Source: Clostridia bacterium | GTDB taxonomy: Bacteria; Bacillota; Clostridia; Christensenellales; Borkfalkiaceae | Reading direction: 5' to 3' | Assembly: GCA_017626305.1 (NCBI GenBank) | Contig: JAGAIW010000017.1 | Coordinates: forward strand, 1-47,583 | Length of the DNA stretch: 47,583 nt | Shown: in pieces, positions 6,517-13,966 of the stretch | Layout of the letters: each line of letters begins with the position of its first letter | Numbering within the stretch: position 1 is the stretch's first letter | Program-made: the position numbers and the translations under genes | Notes under the pieces: generated by a model | Database searches by the model: none | Told to the model about the DNA's origin: nothing | Seen by the model: the letters and a program-made list of their open reading frames with translations, nothing else

Positions 6517-7827
6517 TCACGTATTCTCTTTACAGAGTATTTCCACCAGCCCAAAGCCGCCGCCGCGATTGACGCGAATGGCGTTTGTGCCTAACGTCTT
6601 TTTCATTTCGTCCAACGTCATACCGCAAAGGAAGACGTCTTCAAATTCCTTCATGGTGTTCCCTGCAAGCAAAATTTCGTCGTACGTATTGCCGTTTTTC
6701 GTGTAATTTTGCACCGCCGAAACGATATCCCGCCCCGTCAACAGTCCCGTACAGGTAACCGTTTCTCCAAAAAAAGTATTGACGACGGGCAATAGCTTTA
6801 CCCGCAAGCCCGTAATGGCTTTTTCACATTGTTCCACGATAGGCGCAAGCGTTTTCGCCGCCGAAACGCCGCAAATAAGCAAGCTCGTCTTCGGCGTTTT
6901 TAACGCGCAGCTTTCCTGCCGTAAGGCTTGGTTGACTTCGGATAAGAACTTACTCGTCAGCCCGACGCCGTTTTCGATTTGTTCAAAATCGCCGTAAAAT
7001 GCCGTTTCCTTGACGGGCAAGCCTGCTTTAACGAAGTATTCGTCCGCAGGAAGGACGAAATTAACGCCGAATTCTTCGTTCAATTCGTCCACGATTTTCA
7101 AAAGCTTTCGACTATATTCCCCGTCAATATCCGCAATAGGATACAAGCCGTCGCGATAACGGGTAAGCCCCGTCGGCACGCAAGCCAAATCGCGTACGGT
7201 GGGATAGTACTTAAACAGCGCTCTTGCCGTGTATTTCAACTCTTCACCGTCGTTTTCGCCCGGCACGACCACCGCTTGACAATGCAGGCTTATCCCCCCT
7301 TTTGCCAACGTATCGATTTGCGAAACGATTTTTCCCGCAAAGCGGTTTCTCATGAGCTTTACGCGCAACTCGGGGTTCATGGTATGTACGGAAACGTACA
7401 ACGGGGATAATTTTAAGCGCACGATACGCTGAATTTCTTCGTCTGAAACGTTGGTTAAGGTAACGAAGTTTCCGCAGGTAAAACTCATGGTATAGTCGTC
7501 GTCCTTGACGTACAGGCTTTCGCGCATATTACAGGGCATTTGGTCAACAAAGCAAAACACGCAACGGTTATGGCAGGTACGGATTTTTTCCGTCTTTTCT
7601 ATCTCCACGCCCAAATCTTCGTCTTCGTCCTTTTCTATCTCCACCGTCATTTGTTTACCGCTACGGTGATCGCGCAGCGTCAAAGAAAAGCTTTCCATGC
7701 CCATATAGTAAAGATAATCCAGCTCGTCCACGCAAGGAAAATTGTCGAGCGCGATAATCTCGTCCCCGACTTCTATGCCAAGCTCTTTGGCAAGGCTACC
7801 GCGTTTTACCTTGGTGATTTTTACCAT
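6517..7827 (-). CDS. DUF512 protein: PDZ domain plus radical-SAM-like core
   Basis: The N-terminal 60 residues form a PDZ-like domain (GSLAKELGIEVGDEIIALDN). A radical-SAM-like core follows with a cysteine cluster CHNRCVFCFVDQ near residue 85 and CGNFVTLTN a little later, and then a DUF512 C-terminal domain. The spacing C-x3-C-x2-C fits a [4Fe-4S] cluster. Members sit next to der in many Firmicutes. The reaction is not established; a tRNA, ribosome or metal-cluster role has been considered for the family. The ATG overlaps the stop of the preceding pseudouridine synthase gene as TAATG, so the genes are translationally coupled. Length 436 is typical. Confidence 0.9.
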   Translation of the reverse strand: MVKITKVKRGSLAKELGIEVGDEIIALDNFPCVDELDYLYYMGMESFSLTLRDHRSGKQMTVEIEKDEDEDLGVEIEKTEKIRTCHNRCVFCFVDQMPCNMRESLYVKDDDYTMSFTCGNFVTLTNVSDEEIQRIVRLKLSPLYVSVHTMNPELRVKLMRNRFAGKIVSQIDTLAKGGISLHCQAVVVPGENDGEELKYTARALFKYYPTVRDLACVPTGLTRYRDGLYPIADIDGEYSRKLLKIVDELNEEFGVNFVLPADEYFVKAGLPVKETAFYGDFEQIENGVGLTSKFLSEVNQALRQESCALKTPKTSLLICGVSAAKTLAPIVEQCEKAITGLRVKLLPVVNTFFGETVTCTGLLTGRDIVSAVQNYTKNGNTYDEILLAGNTMKEFEDVFLCGMTLDEMKKTLGTNAIRVNRGGGFGLVEILCKENT

Positions 7828-8780
7828 TATACTATCCCTTCTAATTCCTTTTCTTCTATCGCAAACCGCTTACAAAGCTTACGCAAAATTTCGGCAAACG
7901 CCGTAGGCAGGGGCGCGTTGAACGTCATTTCTTCCCCTGTCGTGGGGTGCGTTAAGCAAAGCTGAAACGCGTGCAAAAGCTGTCCGTTAGCGGCAAGCTT
8001 TTGTTTCTTAAAACCGTACACGGGGTCGCCTGCAACGGGGTGTCCCATGTGCTTGGCGTGTACCCTGATTTGGTGCGTTCTGCCTGTTTGCAAATCAAAT
8101 CGGCACAGCGTAAATTCTTTCCCAAAACGGATTTTCACTTGAAAATCGGTGACGGCGATTTTGCCCGTTCCGTCGGGCAACACCGCCATTTTCAAACGGT
8201 CGGTGGGGTGTCTGCCGATATCCGTAACGATACGGCCGCTATCTTCCTTGACTTCCCCTTCCAGCAGCGCATAGTAGCTGCGTTTGCAGGTTTTTTGCGC
8301 GATTTGCGCGGCAAGACTTGCGTGCGCGCGGTCGTTTTTCGCCACGACGAGCAACCCCGTCGTATCCTTATCAATGCGGTGCACAATCCCCGGACGGAGC
8401 ACGCCGCCGATACCGCTTAAACTGTCCAAATGGTATAAAAGCGCGTTGACGAGCGTTCCGTTTACCACGCCGTTGCCGATATGCACCGTCATGCCCTTGG
8501 GCTTATCCACCACGGCAAAATCGCCGTCTTGATAGACGATAGTAAGCGGAATGTTCTCCGCCTTTACGGCGTATTCCACCGCGTCGGGTACGGTTAAAAC
8601 AATCTCGTCGCCCGCCTTAATATCCGCGCCCGCTTTGGTTTGCGGTTTACCATTGATAGTAACGTTCCCTTCTTCCACCAGCTTTTTCAAACGGGAACGA
8701 GTAAATTCGTCCGTTTGCTCGCTTAAAAAAGTATCCAAGCGTTTGCAAGGCGTTTCCGCAACGAAAAAACGTTTATCCAT
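7827..8780 (-). CDS. RluA-family 23S rRNA pseudouridine synthase (RluD-like)
   Basis: An S4 RNA-binding domain occupies about residues 10-60 (RLDTFLSEQTDEFTRSRLKK). The catalytic domain has the family signature HRIDKDTTGLLVVAKN, with the Asp after HRI being the catalytic nucleophile, and QTGRTHQIRVH further on. At 317 residues it matches RluD/YlyB-type enzymes, which isomerise uridines in 23S rRNA. In Firmicutes a homologue usually follows lspA, as here. It overlaps the lspA end by 8 nt and the DUF512 start by 1 nt. The exact target uridine cannot be read from sequence. Confidence 0.93.
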   Translation of the reverse strand: MDKRFFVAETPCKRLDTFLSEQTDEFTRSRLKKLVEEGNVTINGKPQTKAGADIKAGDEIVLTVPDAVEYAVKAENIPLTIVYQDGDFAVVDKPKGMTVHIGNGVVNGTLVNALLYHLDSLSGIGGVLRPGIVHRIDKDTTGLLVVAKNDRAHASLAAQIAQKTCKRSYYALLEGEVKEDSGRIVTDIGRHPTDRLKMAVLPDGTGKIAVTDFQVKIRFGKEFTLCRFDLQTGRTHQIRVHAKHMGHPVAGDPVYGFKKQKLAANGQLLHAFQLCLTHPTTGEEMTFNAPLPTAFAEILRKLCKRFAIEEKELEGIV

Positions 8781-9396
8781 GTTTCTTCGCCTGCTTTTCC
8801 GCTTTCTTTTTATCCGTTTCTTCTTGGGCTTCTTTGGCGAGCGCCTTATATTTTTTCCCTATGGGGCAAAGCGCGTCTTTATCAAAGAAGAAGAGCGCGA
8901 AGAACAGCGCGATTGCACCGCCGACGATAAAGAAGTCGGCGAAGTTACACACGCCAAACCCGAACACGCTTAAATCGACCATATCGCGCACGCCGTAGCC
9001 CGACGGTATCCAAATTTGGTAATAGATACGGTCGATCAAATTGCCCACGCCGCCCGCCACGATAAACACAAGCGCGTTTCTCAACCACGCGCGGCGTTTA
9101 TCCAAACGGAAATACAACACGGAAAGGGCAAGCATCATCACCGCCGTAACGGCGATAACGATTATTTTCACCGTGCCGTCCGCACCGCCAAGCATGCTAA
9201 AAGCAATCCCCGAATTGTAGCTTAAACACCACCAAATCAAGTTGGGGATAAGCTCTACCTTGGTATACGTATCTTCACCAAAATAGACTACGGTTAATAG
9301 TTTTGTCAGTTGGTCAATGAAAACGAGCACGAGAAAAATGAGTACGCCCCACCATCTTGAACCCTTCATAGACGTTTTTACTTGCTTATTTTGCAC
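8773..9396 (-). CDS. lspA: Lipoprotein signal peptidase II
   Basis: LspA cleaves the signal peptide of diacylglyceryl-modified prolipoproteins at the membrane. Four membrane segments are visible. The two catalytic aspartates lie in GGVGNLIDRI and NFADFFIVGG, and YNSGIAFS is the conserved N-terminal-half block. I place the start at GTG 9396 (residues VQNKQVK), one base after the pncB stop, since AAAGGGG precedes it; an upstream ATG at 9438 would lie inside pncB without a clear site. The C-terminal tail of about 35 Lys/Glu/Ala residues is longer than usual. Lgt, the enzyme acting before it, is encoded in the same operon. Confidence 0.93.
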   Translation of the reverse strand: MQNKQVKTSMKGSRWWGVLIFLVLVFIDQLTKLLTVVYFGEDTYTKVELIPNLIWWCLSYNSGIAFSMLGGADGTVKIIVIAVTAVMMLALSVLYFRLDKRRAWLRNALVFIVAGGVGNLIDRIYYQIWIPSGYGVRDMVDLSVFGFGVCNFADFFIVGGAIALFFALFFFDKDALCPIGKKYKALAKEAQEETDKKKAEKQAKKHG

Positions 9397-9397
9397 C

Positions 9398-10852
9398 TTA
9401 ATTTTTCCCCTTTTTCGCGTTTTCGCGAATACCGTCAATCATGCCGATTTTCAAGGTATGCAGCGCGTTGGACAAGTCCACCTTATACAGCTGCGGCATA
9501 TCCAAACGCAGATATTCTTCCCAAAACTTTGCAAGCTCTGCCTTGGAAAACGCCTGCACTTCCATAAGCGTCGGGAATTCGTACACGAGCTTACCGTTTT
9601 TGACGATAGTGTGTTGCAATTCTTCTGCGTAGAAGTTGTCCACTTCGTGCTTTTTCCACGTTTCTACGGGGTGGAACAGCGTCAACGGTTCGCTCTCGTC
9701 CACGACTTCTTCGCGCAGCGTAATCAAATCGGCAATCGCCATACCGTTTTCTTTATCGTACAAACGGTATAACCGCTTAAACGACGGGTTGGTGATTTTC
9801 GCCGTATTGTCCGAAAGCTTGATTTTCGGCATCATACTCCCGTCCTTACCAACGACCGCCGCCAGCTTATACACGCCGCCAAGCGCAGGCAAATCTTCGG
9901 ACGTAATCAGCTTTGTGCCTACGCCCCAAGAATCGATTTTCGCGCCCTGTTGAATGAGTGAGTTAATCGAGCGTTCGTCCAAATCCCCCGAAACGCAAAT
10001 TTTCGCTTCGGGAAAACCGGCTTCGTCCATCATTTTGCGCGCTTTCTTGGAAAGATATGCCAAGTCGCCGCTATCTAGACGAATACCCTTAGGCGTGTAC
10101 CCTGCGGCTTTGAGTTCCTTAAAAACCTTAATGGCGTTGGGAACGCCGCTACGCAAAGTATCGTACGTATCGACAAGCAGCATACAATTTTCGGGATAGG
10201 CGTCGGCGTACGCGCGGAATGCGTCGTATTCCGTGGGATAGTCCATAATCCAGCTATGCGCCATCGTCCCTGCAACGGGTACGTTGAATTTTTGTCCCGC
10301 GATTACGTTGGACGTAGAAGAACAACCGCCGATAATCGCCGCTCTTGCGCCGTTGATACCGGCGTCAGGGCCTTGCGCTCGGCGCAAACCGAACTCCATA
10401 ACCATGCCGTTTCCTGCCGTCGCACGGCAAATTTTAGACGATTTGGTTGCAATCAGCGTTTGATGGTTGATAATGTTGAGCAGCGCCGTTTCGGCAAATT
10501 GCGCTTGAATAAGGGGCGCTTTTACCGTCAAAATGGGCTCGCCGGGGAATACGGGCTCGCCTTCGCGTACGGCGTACACGTCGCCCGTGAATTTCATGTT
10601 TTTGAGATATTCCAAAAACCCTTCGTCAAACAGGTTTAACGAGCGAAGATACGCGATATCTTCGTCGTCGAAATGCCAGTTCAAAAGATAGTCCATTGCC
10701 TGTTCAAGACCAGCGAACAGGGAATAGGTAATCAAGTCGTTTTTACGAAAAAACAAGTCGAAGACCACTTCTTCTTCGTGTTTGTTTTGACGGTAAAAGC
10801 CGTAGCCCATCGTCAATTGATACAAGTCGGTAAGTAAAGTTAAATTTCTCAT
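9398..10852 (-). CDS. pncB: Nicotinate phosphoribosyltransferase
   Basis: PncB makes nicotinate mononucleotide from nicotinate, PRPP and ATP in NAD salvage. Recognisable blocks are LTDLYQLTMGYGFYRQ at the N-terminus, FGLRRAQGPDAGI, GTMAHSWIMDY and the phosphoribosyl-binding region GIRLDSGDLAYLSKKAR with VSGDLDE. The 484 residues match the long Firmicutes form. It overlaps the end of lgt by 4 nt (ATGA) and is followed one base later by lspA. A cytosolic salvage enzyme between two lipoprotein-processing genes is an unusual order and looks like operon insertion rather than a functional link. Confidence 0.95.
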   Translation of the reverse strand: MRNLTLLTDLYQLTMGYGFYRQNKHEEEVVFDLFFRKNDLITYSLFAGLEQAMDYLLNWHFDDEDIAYLRSLNLFDEGFLEYLKNMKFTGDVYAVREGEPVFPGEPILTVKAPLIQAQFAETALLNIINHQTLIATKSSKICRATAGNGMVMEFGLRRAQGPDAGINGARAAIIGGCSSTSNVIAGQKFNVPVAGTMAHSWIMDYPTEYDAFRAYADAYPENCMLLVDTYDTLRSGVPNAIKVFKELKAAGYTPKGIRLDSGDLAYLSKKARKMMDEAGFPEAKICVSGDLDERSINSLIQQGAKIDSWGVGTKLITSEDLPALGGVYKLAAVVGKDGSMMPKIKLSDNTAKITNPSFKRLYRLYDKENGMAIADLITLREEVVDESEPLTLFHPVETWKKHEVDNFYAEELQHTIVKNGKLVYEFPTLMEVQAFSKAELAKFWEEYLRLDMPQLYKVDLSNALHTLKIGMIDGIRENAKKGKN

Positions 10853-11829
10853 TCTTCTTTCTCCTTAGGCGGTTCTTCCGTCTTGTTTTCTTCTTTTTCG
10901 TACAGCTCGGGATAAATCGTGCAAACCAAGTTGAGCTTATCGTATTTGGGCTTTTCCGATTTACTTTCCCCGATAAATTTGGTGATAGCGCAAGGGTCGC
11001 CTTCTAGCGAGCCGAACAGCTTGCCTTCCTTTTTCTTGTTGGTCAGCAGCACGTAAACGAGCAAGCCGATACCCGCCGCAAGCAACACAAGCGAGAATAC
11101 GAACGACCAAGGAATACCGCTATTGCCCGGCTCTTTACCCAAAATGTAGGTGGGGTCGCGCAAAGGTTCCATAATCGAACGGACAAGACCGTAAGTGATA
11201 AAGTAGCACGCCGTGTTAATGCCGTTGGGCTTGTTGGAATTTTTCCAAGCGTTGATAAACATCAACACCGCCGCCGTAAAAGTGGCTAAGCTTTCATAGA
11301 AGAAGAAGGCGTAATGCCAGCTTTGGTCGGCGTCGATAAATACCGCAAACGGAAACCATTGCAGGGCGGGATTATCCACCACCATGCCGTATACTTCTTG
11401 GTTGGCAAAATTCCCCCATCTGCCGATAGACTGCGCAAGCAGTAAGCCTACGACGATACAGTCCCCTGCGCGGAAAAAGTTGACTTTTTTGAAAAAGCAC
11501 ACGCCGACGACGCTTGCCGCACCGCCGATAATGCCGCCGATAATCGACAAGCCGCCGCTGCGAATAGACTCAAAGGAAAACCATTCTTCTATGGGCATGG
11601 CGCTTGTGATACAGTAAAAAAGGCGAGTGGTGACGATCGCAATCGGCAAACAAATGCAGAAAAAGGTCAAGAATAAATCGGTGGACATATTTCTGCGGCG
11701 GAATAACAGCGAGATAACGAAAAACGCCGCAATCATACCCGTGACGATAATCAATGCGTAGGCGTAAATCTTAAACCCGAAAATTTCGATATGCGGATTG
11801 TCCGCATTCAACAGCCAAAGTGTGTTCAT
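10849..11829 (-). CDS. lgt: Prolipoprotein diacylglyceryl transferase
   Basis: Lgt transfers diacylglycerol from phosphatidylglycerol to the lipobox cysteine of prolipoproteins. The protein is 326 residues with about seven membrane segments and the signature GRWGNFANQEVYG, in which the Arg and Asn are functionally important; GGLSIIGGIIGG precedes it. A hydrophilic C-terminal tail of about 70 residues, rich in Lys and Glu, is an extension. AAGGAG sits before the ATG. It is the first gene of the operon ending with plsY, with a promoter at 11861-11889. The DUF4430 lipoprotein at 18553 is a predicted substrate in this window. Confidence 0.95.
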   Translation of the reverse strand: MNTLWLLNADNPHIEIFGFKIYAYALIIVTGMIAAFFVISLLFRRRNMSTDLFLTFFCICLPIAIVTTRLFYCITSAMPIEEWFSFESIRSGGLSIIGGIIGGAASVVGVCFFKKVNFFRAGDCIVVGLLLAQSIGRWGNFANQEVYGMVVDNPALQWFPFAVFIDADQSWHYAFFFYESLATFTAAVLMFINAWKNSNKPNGINTACYFITYGLVRSIMEPLRDPTYILGKEPGNSGIPWSFVFSLVLLAAGIGLLVYVLLTNKKKEGKLFGSLEGDPCAITKFIGESKSEKPKYDKLNLVCTIYPELYEKEENKTEEPPKEKEE

Positions 11830-11860
11830 AAACTTTGCTCCTTATAAGGTATACACGGTT

Positions 11861-11889
11861 ATTATACCATATCAAAAAAAAATCGTCAA
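11861..11889 (-). promoter_or_regulatory. Promoter of the lgt-pncB-lspA-...-plsY operon
   Basis: TTGACG (11889-11884), 17 nt, TATAAT (11866-11861) on the minus strand. The -35 box lies inside the terminator hairpin of the upstream folate transporter gene, so termination and initiation signals are interlocked. Confidence 0.8.
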
Positions 11890-11908
11890 CAGTTGTCAAC
11901 GATTTTTT
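11872..11908 (-). terminator. Terminator of the folate S-component gene
   Basis: AAAATCGT and ACGATTTT (11906-11899 and 11886-11879) form a stem, extended by TTGAC/GTTGAC-type pairs in the loop, followed by nine T residues on the minus strand. It is 26 nt after the gene's stop. Confidence 0.8.
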
Positions 11909-11933
11909 ATAAGTTTTCACATACTTACCCTTA

Positions 11934-12533
11934 TTAAAGGGTAATTTTTAACGCTTTTACGCGTGCAAGCGCAGGCACGGCGATACAAAACAACGCGTAA
12001 TTGACCAAGCTATTGTAAATTTGCCCCTGCACTACCAAGCGGGAAACAAGGTAGGTAAAATACTCCACCTTAGGCGCATACAACAGCCAAAACGCCGTCG
12101 TATTTACCGCCACCGTACACAGCAAAAAGGTGAGCGCGCAGGAAAGCGCAAGCTTTATCGCAAGCCATAACCGACCTTCTTTTTGTACGCCGTTGACGAT
12201 AAATCCCGTAATCATAGCCGCAAGTCCTAGCGCAATACCTATCCACGGCATATACGCATACCCTGCGTTGTGATATAAAAAGCCGACTAAATCCCCTAAA
12301 AAACAGGCGGCAAACCCAAACAGCGGACCGATAATCACACCCGTGAGCATGGACACGACTAAGGTAAAGGAAAACTGCGTTTGCGCCAGCTTGAACTCGA
12401 AAAACATGTTGACAATGACAATCAGCGCCGTCATAACGGCAATATACGCTATTTTGTGCGATTTGTTTTTGTGCTCTAACGTGGCGGAAAAGAGCAGTCG
12501 TTTCCAAGAAAACGTAGCTTTGGTATCCTGCAT
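11934..12533 (-). CDS. folT: ECF transporter S component, folate type (FolT-like)
   Basis: The 199-residue protein has about six hydrophobic segments of the ECF S-component pattern, including IAYIAVMTALIVIVNMF, the A-x3-A helix that contacts the T protein, and GPLFGFAACFLGDLVGFL. The start at ATG 12533 (MQDTKATFSW) follows AAAGGAGGG by 9 nt; the open frame extends upstream without a site. The leader carries a tetrahydrofolate riboswitch (12629-12740), so the substrate is most likely folate. Such S components work with a shared energising module EcfA-A'-T encoded elsewhere. A strong terminator follows. Confidence 0.85.
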   Translation of the reverse strand: MQDTKATFSWKRLLFSATLEHKNKSHKIAYIAVMTALIVIVNMFFEFKLAQTQFSFTLVVSMLTGVIIGPLFGFAACFLGDLVGFLYHNAGYAYMPWIGIALGLAAMITGFIVNGVQKEGRLWLAIKLALSCALTFLLCTVAVNTTAFWLLYAPKVEYFTYLVSRLVVQGQIYNSLVNYALFCIAVPALARVKALKITL

Positions 12534-12596
12534 AAAAGAAAACCCTCCTTTGTGGAAAAAGAGAGTCCGCGAAAATTGTGAAGACGGCATAAAATA

Positions 12597-12626
12597 CGGT
12601 GAACGCATACATGCCTACCCCATTTT
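12597..12626. repeat. Copy of a 30-nt motif shared with the bioY start region
   Basis: Plus-strand CGGTGAACGCATAC, then ATGCCTACC, then CCATTTT. It is identical at 25 of 30 positions to 38048-38077, inside the bioY 5' coding region; a shorter version lies at 18531-18550 at the start of the third S-component gene. Here it is in the folT leader, between the riboswitch and the ribosome binding site. Confidence 0.5.
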
Positions 12627-12628
12627 TT

Positions 12629-12740
12629 GTAGCGGACGCGCCCAAGTCGCCGCAGAAAACCATATCTAACCGCGTTTTCTTTCGTGCGCCGACAACGTCC
12701 CGTTCGTCGCCACTTTACGCGTCAAGGGCTACTCATACAT
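12629..12740 (-). promoter_or_regulatory. Tetrahydrofolate (THF-I) riboswitch
   Basis: Read on the minus strand, the leader shows the THF consensus blocks in order: GAGTAG (12734-12729), GCGTAAAGTG, GGGACGTTGTC, ACGAAAG, ACGCGGT, and a 3' GCGTCCGCTAC block that pairs back to GTAG. The 3' arm after CGCGGT is longer than usual. GTCCGC at the aptamer's 3' end can also pair with GCGGAC (12570-12565), which is followed by TCTCTTTTT, so a competing terminator-like hairpin is possible just before the ribosome binding site. It would repress folate uptake when reduced folate is plentiful. Confidence 0.8.
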
Positions 12741-12753
12741 ACTTGTTGTTTAC

Positions 12754-12782
12754 ATTATACTAAAAACGTGAAAAAAACGCAA
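12754..12782 (-). promoter_or_regulatory. Promoter of the THF riboswitch-folT transcript
   Basis: TTGCGT (12782-12777), 17 nt, TATAAT (12759-12754) on the minus strand, about 15-20 nt before the aptamer. Confidence 0.65.
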
Positions 12783-12846
12783 GCGTTTGAAAGGCGCTCT
12801 ATCAAAATAGCCGCATAATTTTTAAGCAATTACGCACAATAAGCGT

Positions 12847-13533
12847 ATGGGACTTTTATTTATCCGCACCACGATTATATTCCTTGCGACGCTTGTCGTT
12901 ATGCGGCTGATGGGCAAACGGCAAATCGGGGAAATGCAGCCGTACGAGCTTGTCATTACGCTGATTATCGCAGACCTTGCCTGTATCCCCATGGCGGATA
13001 ATTCCGTCCCCCTTTTATACGGCATTATCGCCATACTCACGGTGTATTTGATACACCAAATTATTTGCTTAATCGACTTGAATTTTGCCAAAGCAAAAAC
13101 GCTGATTAGCGGCAGCCCGAGCATTGTTTTGAATAAAAACGGCATAGACGATACGCAGCTGAAAAAGAACAACTTGGACGTTTCCGATTTGATTGAAAGT
13201 CTGCGCGTGGAAGGGTATTTTTCACTCGACGCCGTAGAGTACGCTTTGTACGAATCGGAAGGCACGTTTTCCGCTCTACCCAAAGCCGATTATGAAAAAC
13301 TGCAAACGTCCTTGCCCGTCATTTTAATCGACGAAGGCAAATGGGATAAGCAAAACGTAGAACGGACGGGTCGGGATATTGCGTACTATGAAAACGCGTT
13401 GCGTTCGCAAGGGTGCACGGATATAAAAAAGGTACTCGTCATGACGGTAGACGGCAACGGCAAAACGTATTTACAGCTAAAAGGCGAAAAGTACAAGGTA
13501 TTCCGTTTGCATTGGGAAAAAGCGGTATGGTAA
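12847..13533 (+). CDS. DUF421 (YetF/YdfS-family) membrane protein
   Basis: Three N-terminal membrane helices (about residues 3-70) carry the family signature VMRLMGKRQIGEMQPYELVITLIIADLA. Two cytosolic DUF421 repeats follow (around SPSIVLNKNGIDD and LPVILIDEGKWDKQNV), with the DLIESLRVEGYFSLDAVEYAL block. Length 228 is normal. Family members such as YetF act at the membrane of Bacillus and some are tied to spore properties, but no enzymatic activity is established. No good ribosome binding site precedes the ATG, so the start is chosen by alignment to the family N-terminus. It is 16 nt from the DUF4363 gene, a common pair. Confidence 0.9.
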   Translation: MGLLFIRTTIIFLATLVVMRLMGKRQIGEMQPYELVITLIIADLACIPMADNSVPLLYGIIAILTVYLIHQIICLIDLNFAKAKTLISGSPSIVLNKNGIDDTQLKKNNLDVSDLIESLRVEGYFSLDAVEYALYESEGTFSALPKADYEKLQTSLPVILIDEGKWDKQNVERTGRDIAYYENALRSQGCTDIKKVLVMTVDGNGKTYLQLKGEKYKVFRLHWEKAVW

Positions 13534-13549
13534 GTAAAGGAGTGAAAAC

Positions 13550-13927
13550 ATGATACGAACGGCAATTAGCATTTTCGTGGCGTTTGGGTTGATACTCGGC
13601 GTTGCCATTTATGAAACCAACCATATTGAAAGCGTGTTTACGCTCTTTCGCAACGCGGTAATTGCGCTATACGACAAAACGGAAGGCAAAACCGCCACTT
13701 ACGAAGACGGTACGGCGGTAGAACGGCTTTGGGAAGAACAAAAACGCACGCTGCACGTTTGGATTCCGCATACGTCCATTCAAGAAGTGGACTATCAATT
13801 ATACGACGCCGTGGGATGCTTGTATATGCAGGACTATGAAAACGCTTTACCCAAATTAGAAGTGTTACTCGGCATGTGCGAAAATATCCCTTCGGCATAC
13901 ACCTTCCGTATAGAAAATATCTTTTAA
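13550..13927 (+). CDS. DUF4363 family protein
   Basis: The 125-residue protein has one N-terminal membrane anchor (TAISIFVAFGLILGVAIY) and an extracytoplasmic helical domain with VERLWEEQKRTLHVWIPHTSI and YDAVGCLYMQDYENALPKLE. This matches DUF4363 proteins, which are usually encoded directly downstream of a DUF421 gene, as here. AAAGGAG precedes the ATG. The two proteins probably act together at the membrane. The function is unknown. Confidence 0.8.
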   Translation: MIRTAISIFVAFGLILGVAIYETNHIESVFTLFRNAVIALYDKTEGKTATYEDGTAVERLWEEQKRTLHVWIPHTSIQEVDYQLYDAVGCLYMQDYENALPKLEVLLGMCENIPSAYTFRIENIF

Positions 13928-13930
13928 GAT

Positions 13931-13964
13931 AACCGCCCAAGGTCGATTAGCCTTGGGCGGTTTG
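13931..13964. terminator. Bidirectional terminator between convergent genes
   Basis: CCGCCCAAGG (13933-13942) pairs with CCTTGGGCGG (13951-13960), 10 bp, followed by TTTGT on the plus strand and preceded by AA on the other side. It separates the DUF4363 gene from the convergent putative anti-sigma gene. Confidence 0.8.
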
Positions 13965-13966
13965 TA

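Noticed and set aside
12070-12663. 197-codon minus-strand frame overlapping folT
   Set aside because: It is in another frame across folT, its riboswitch 3' end and leader. The folT frame has the ribosome site and the membrane pattern.
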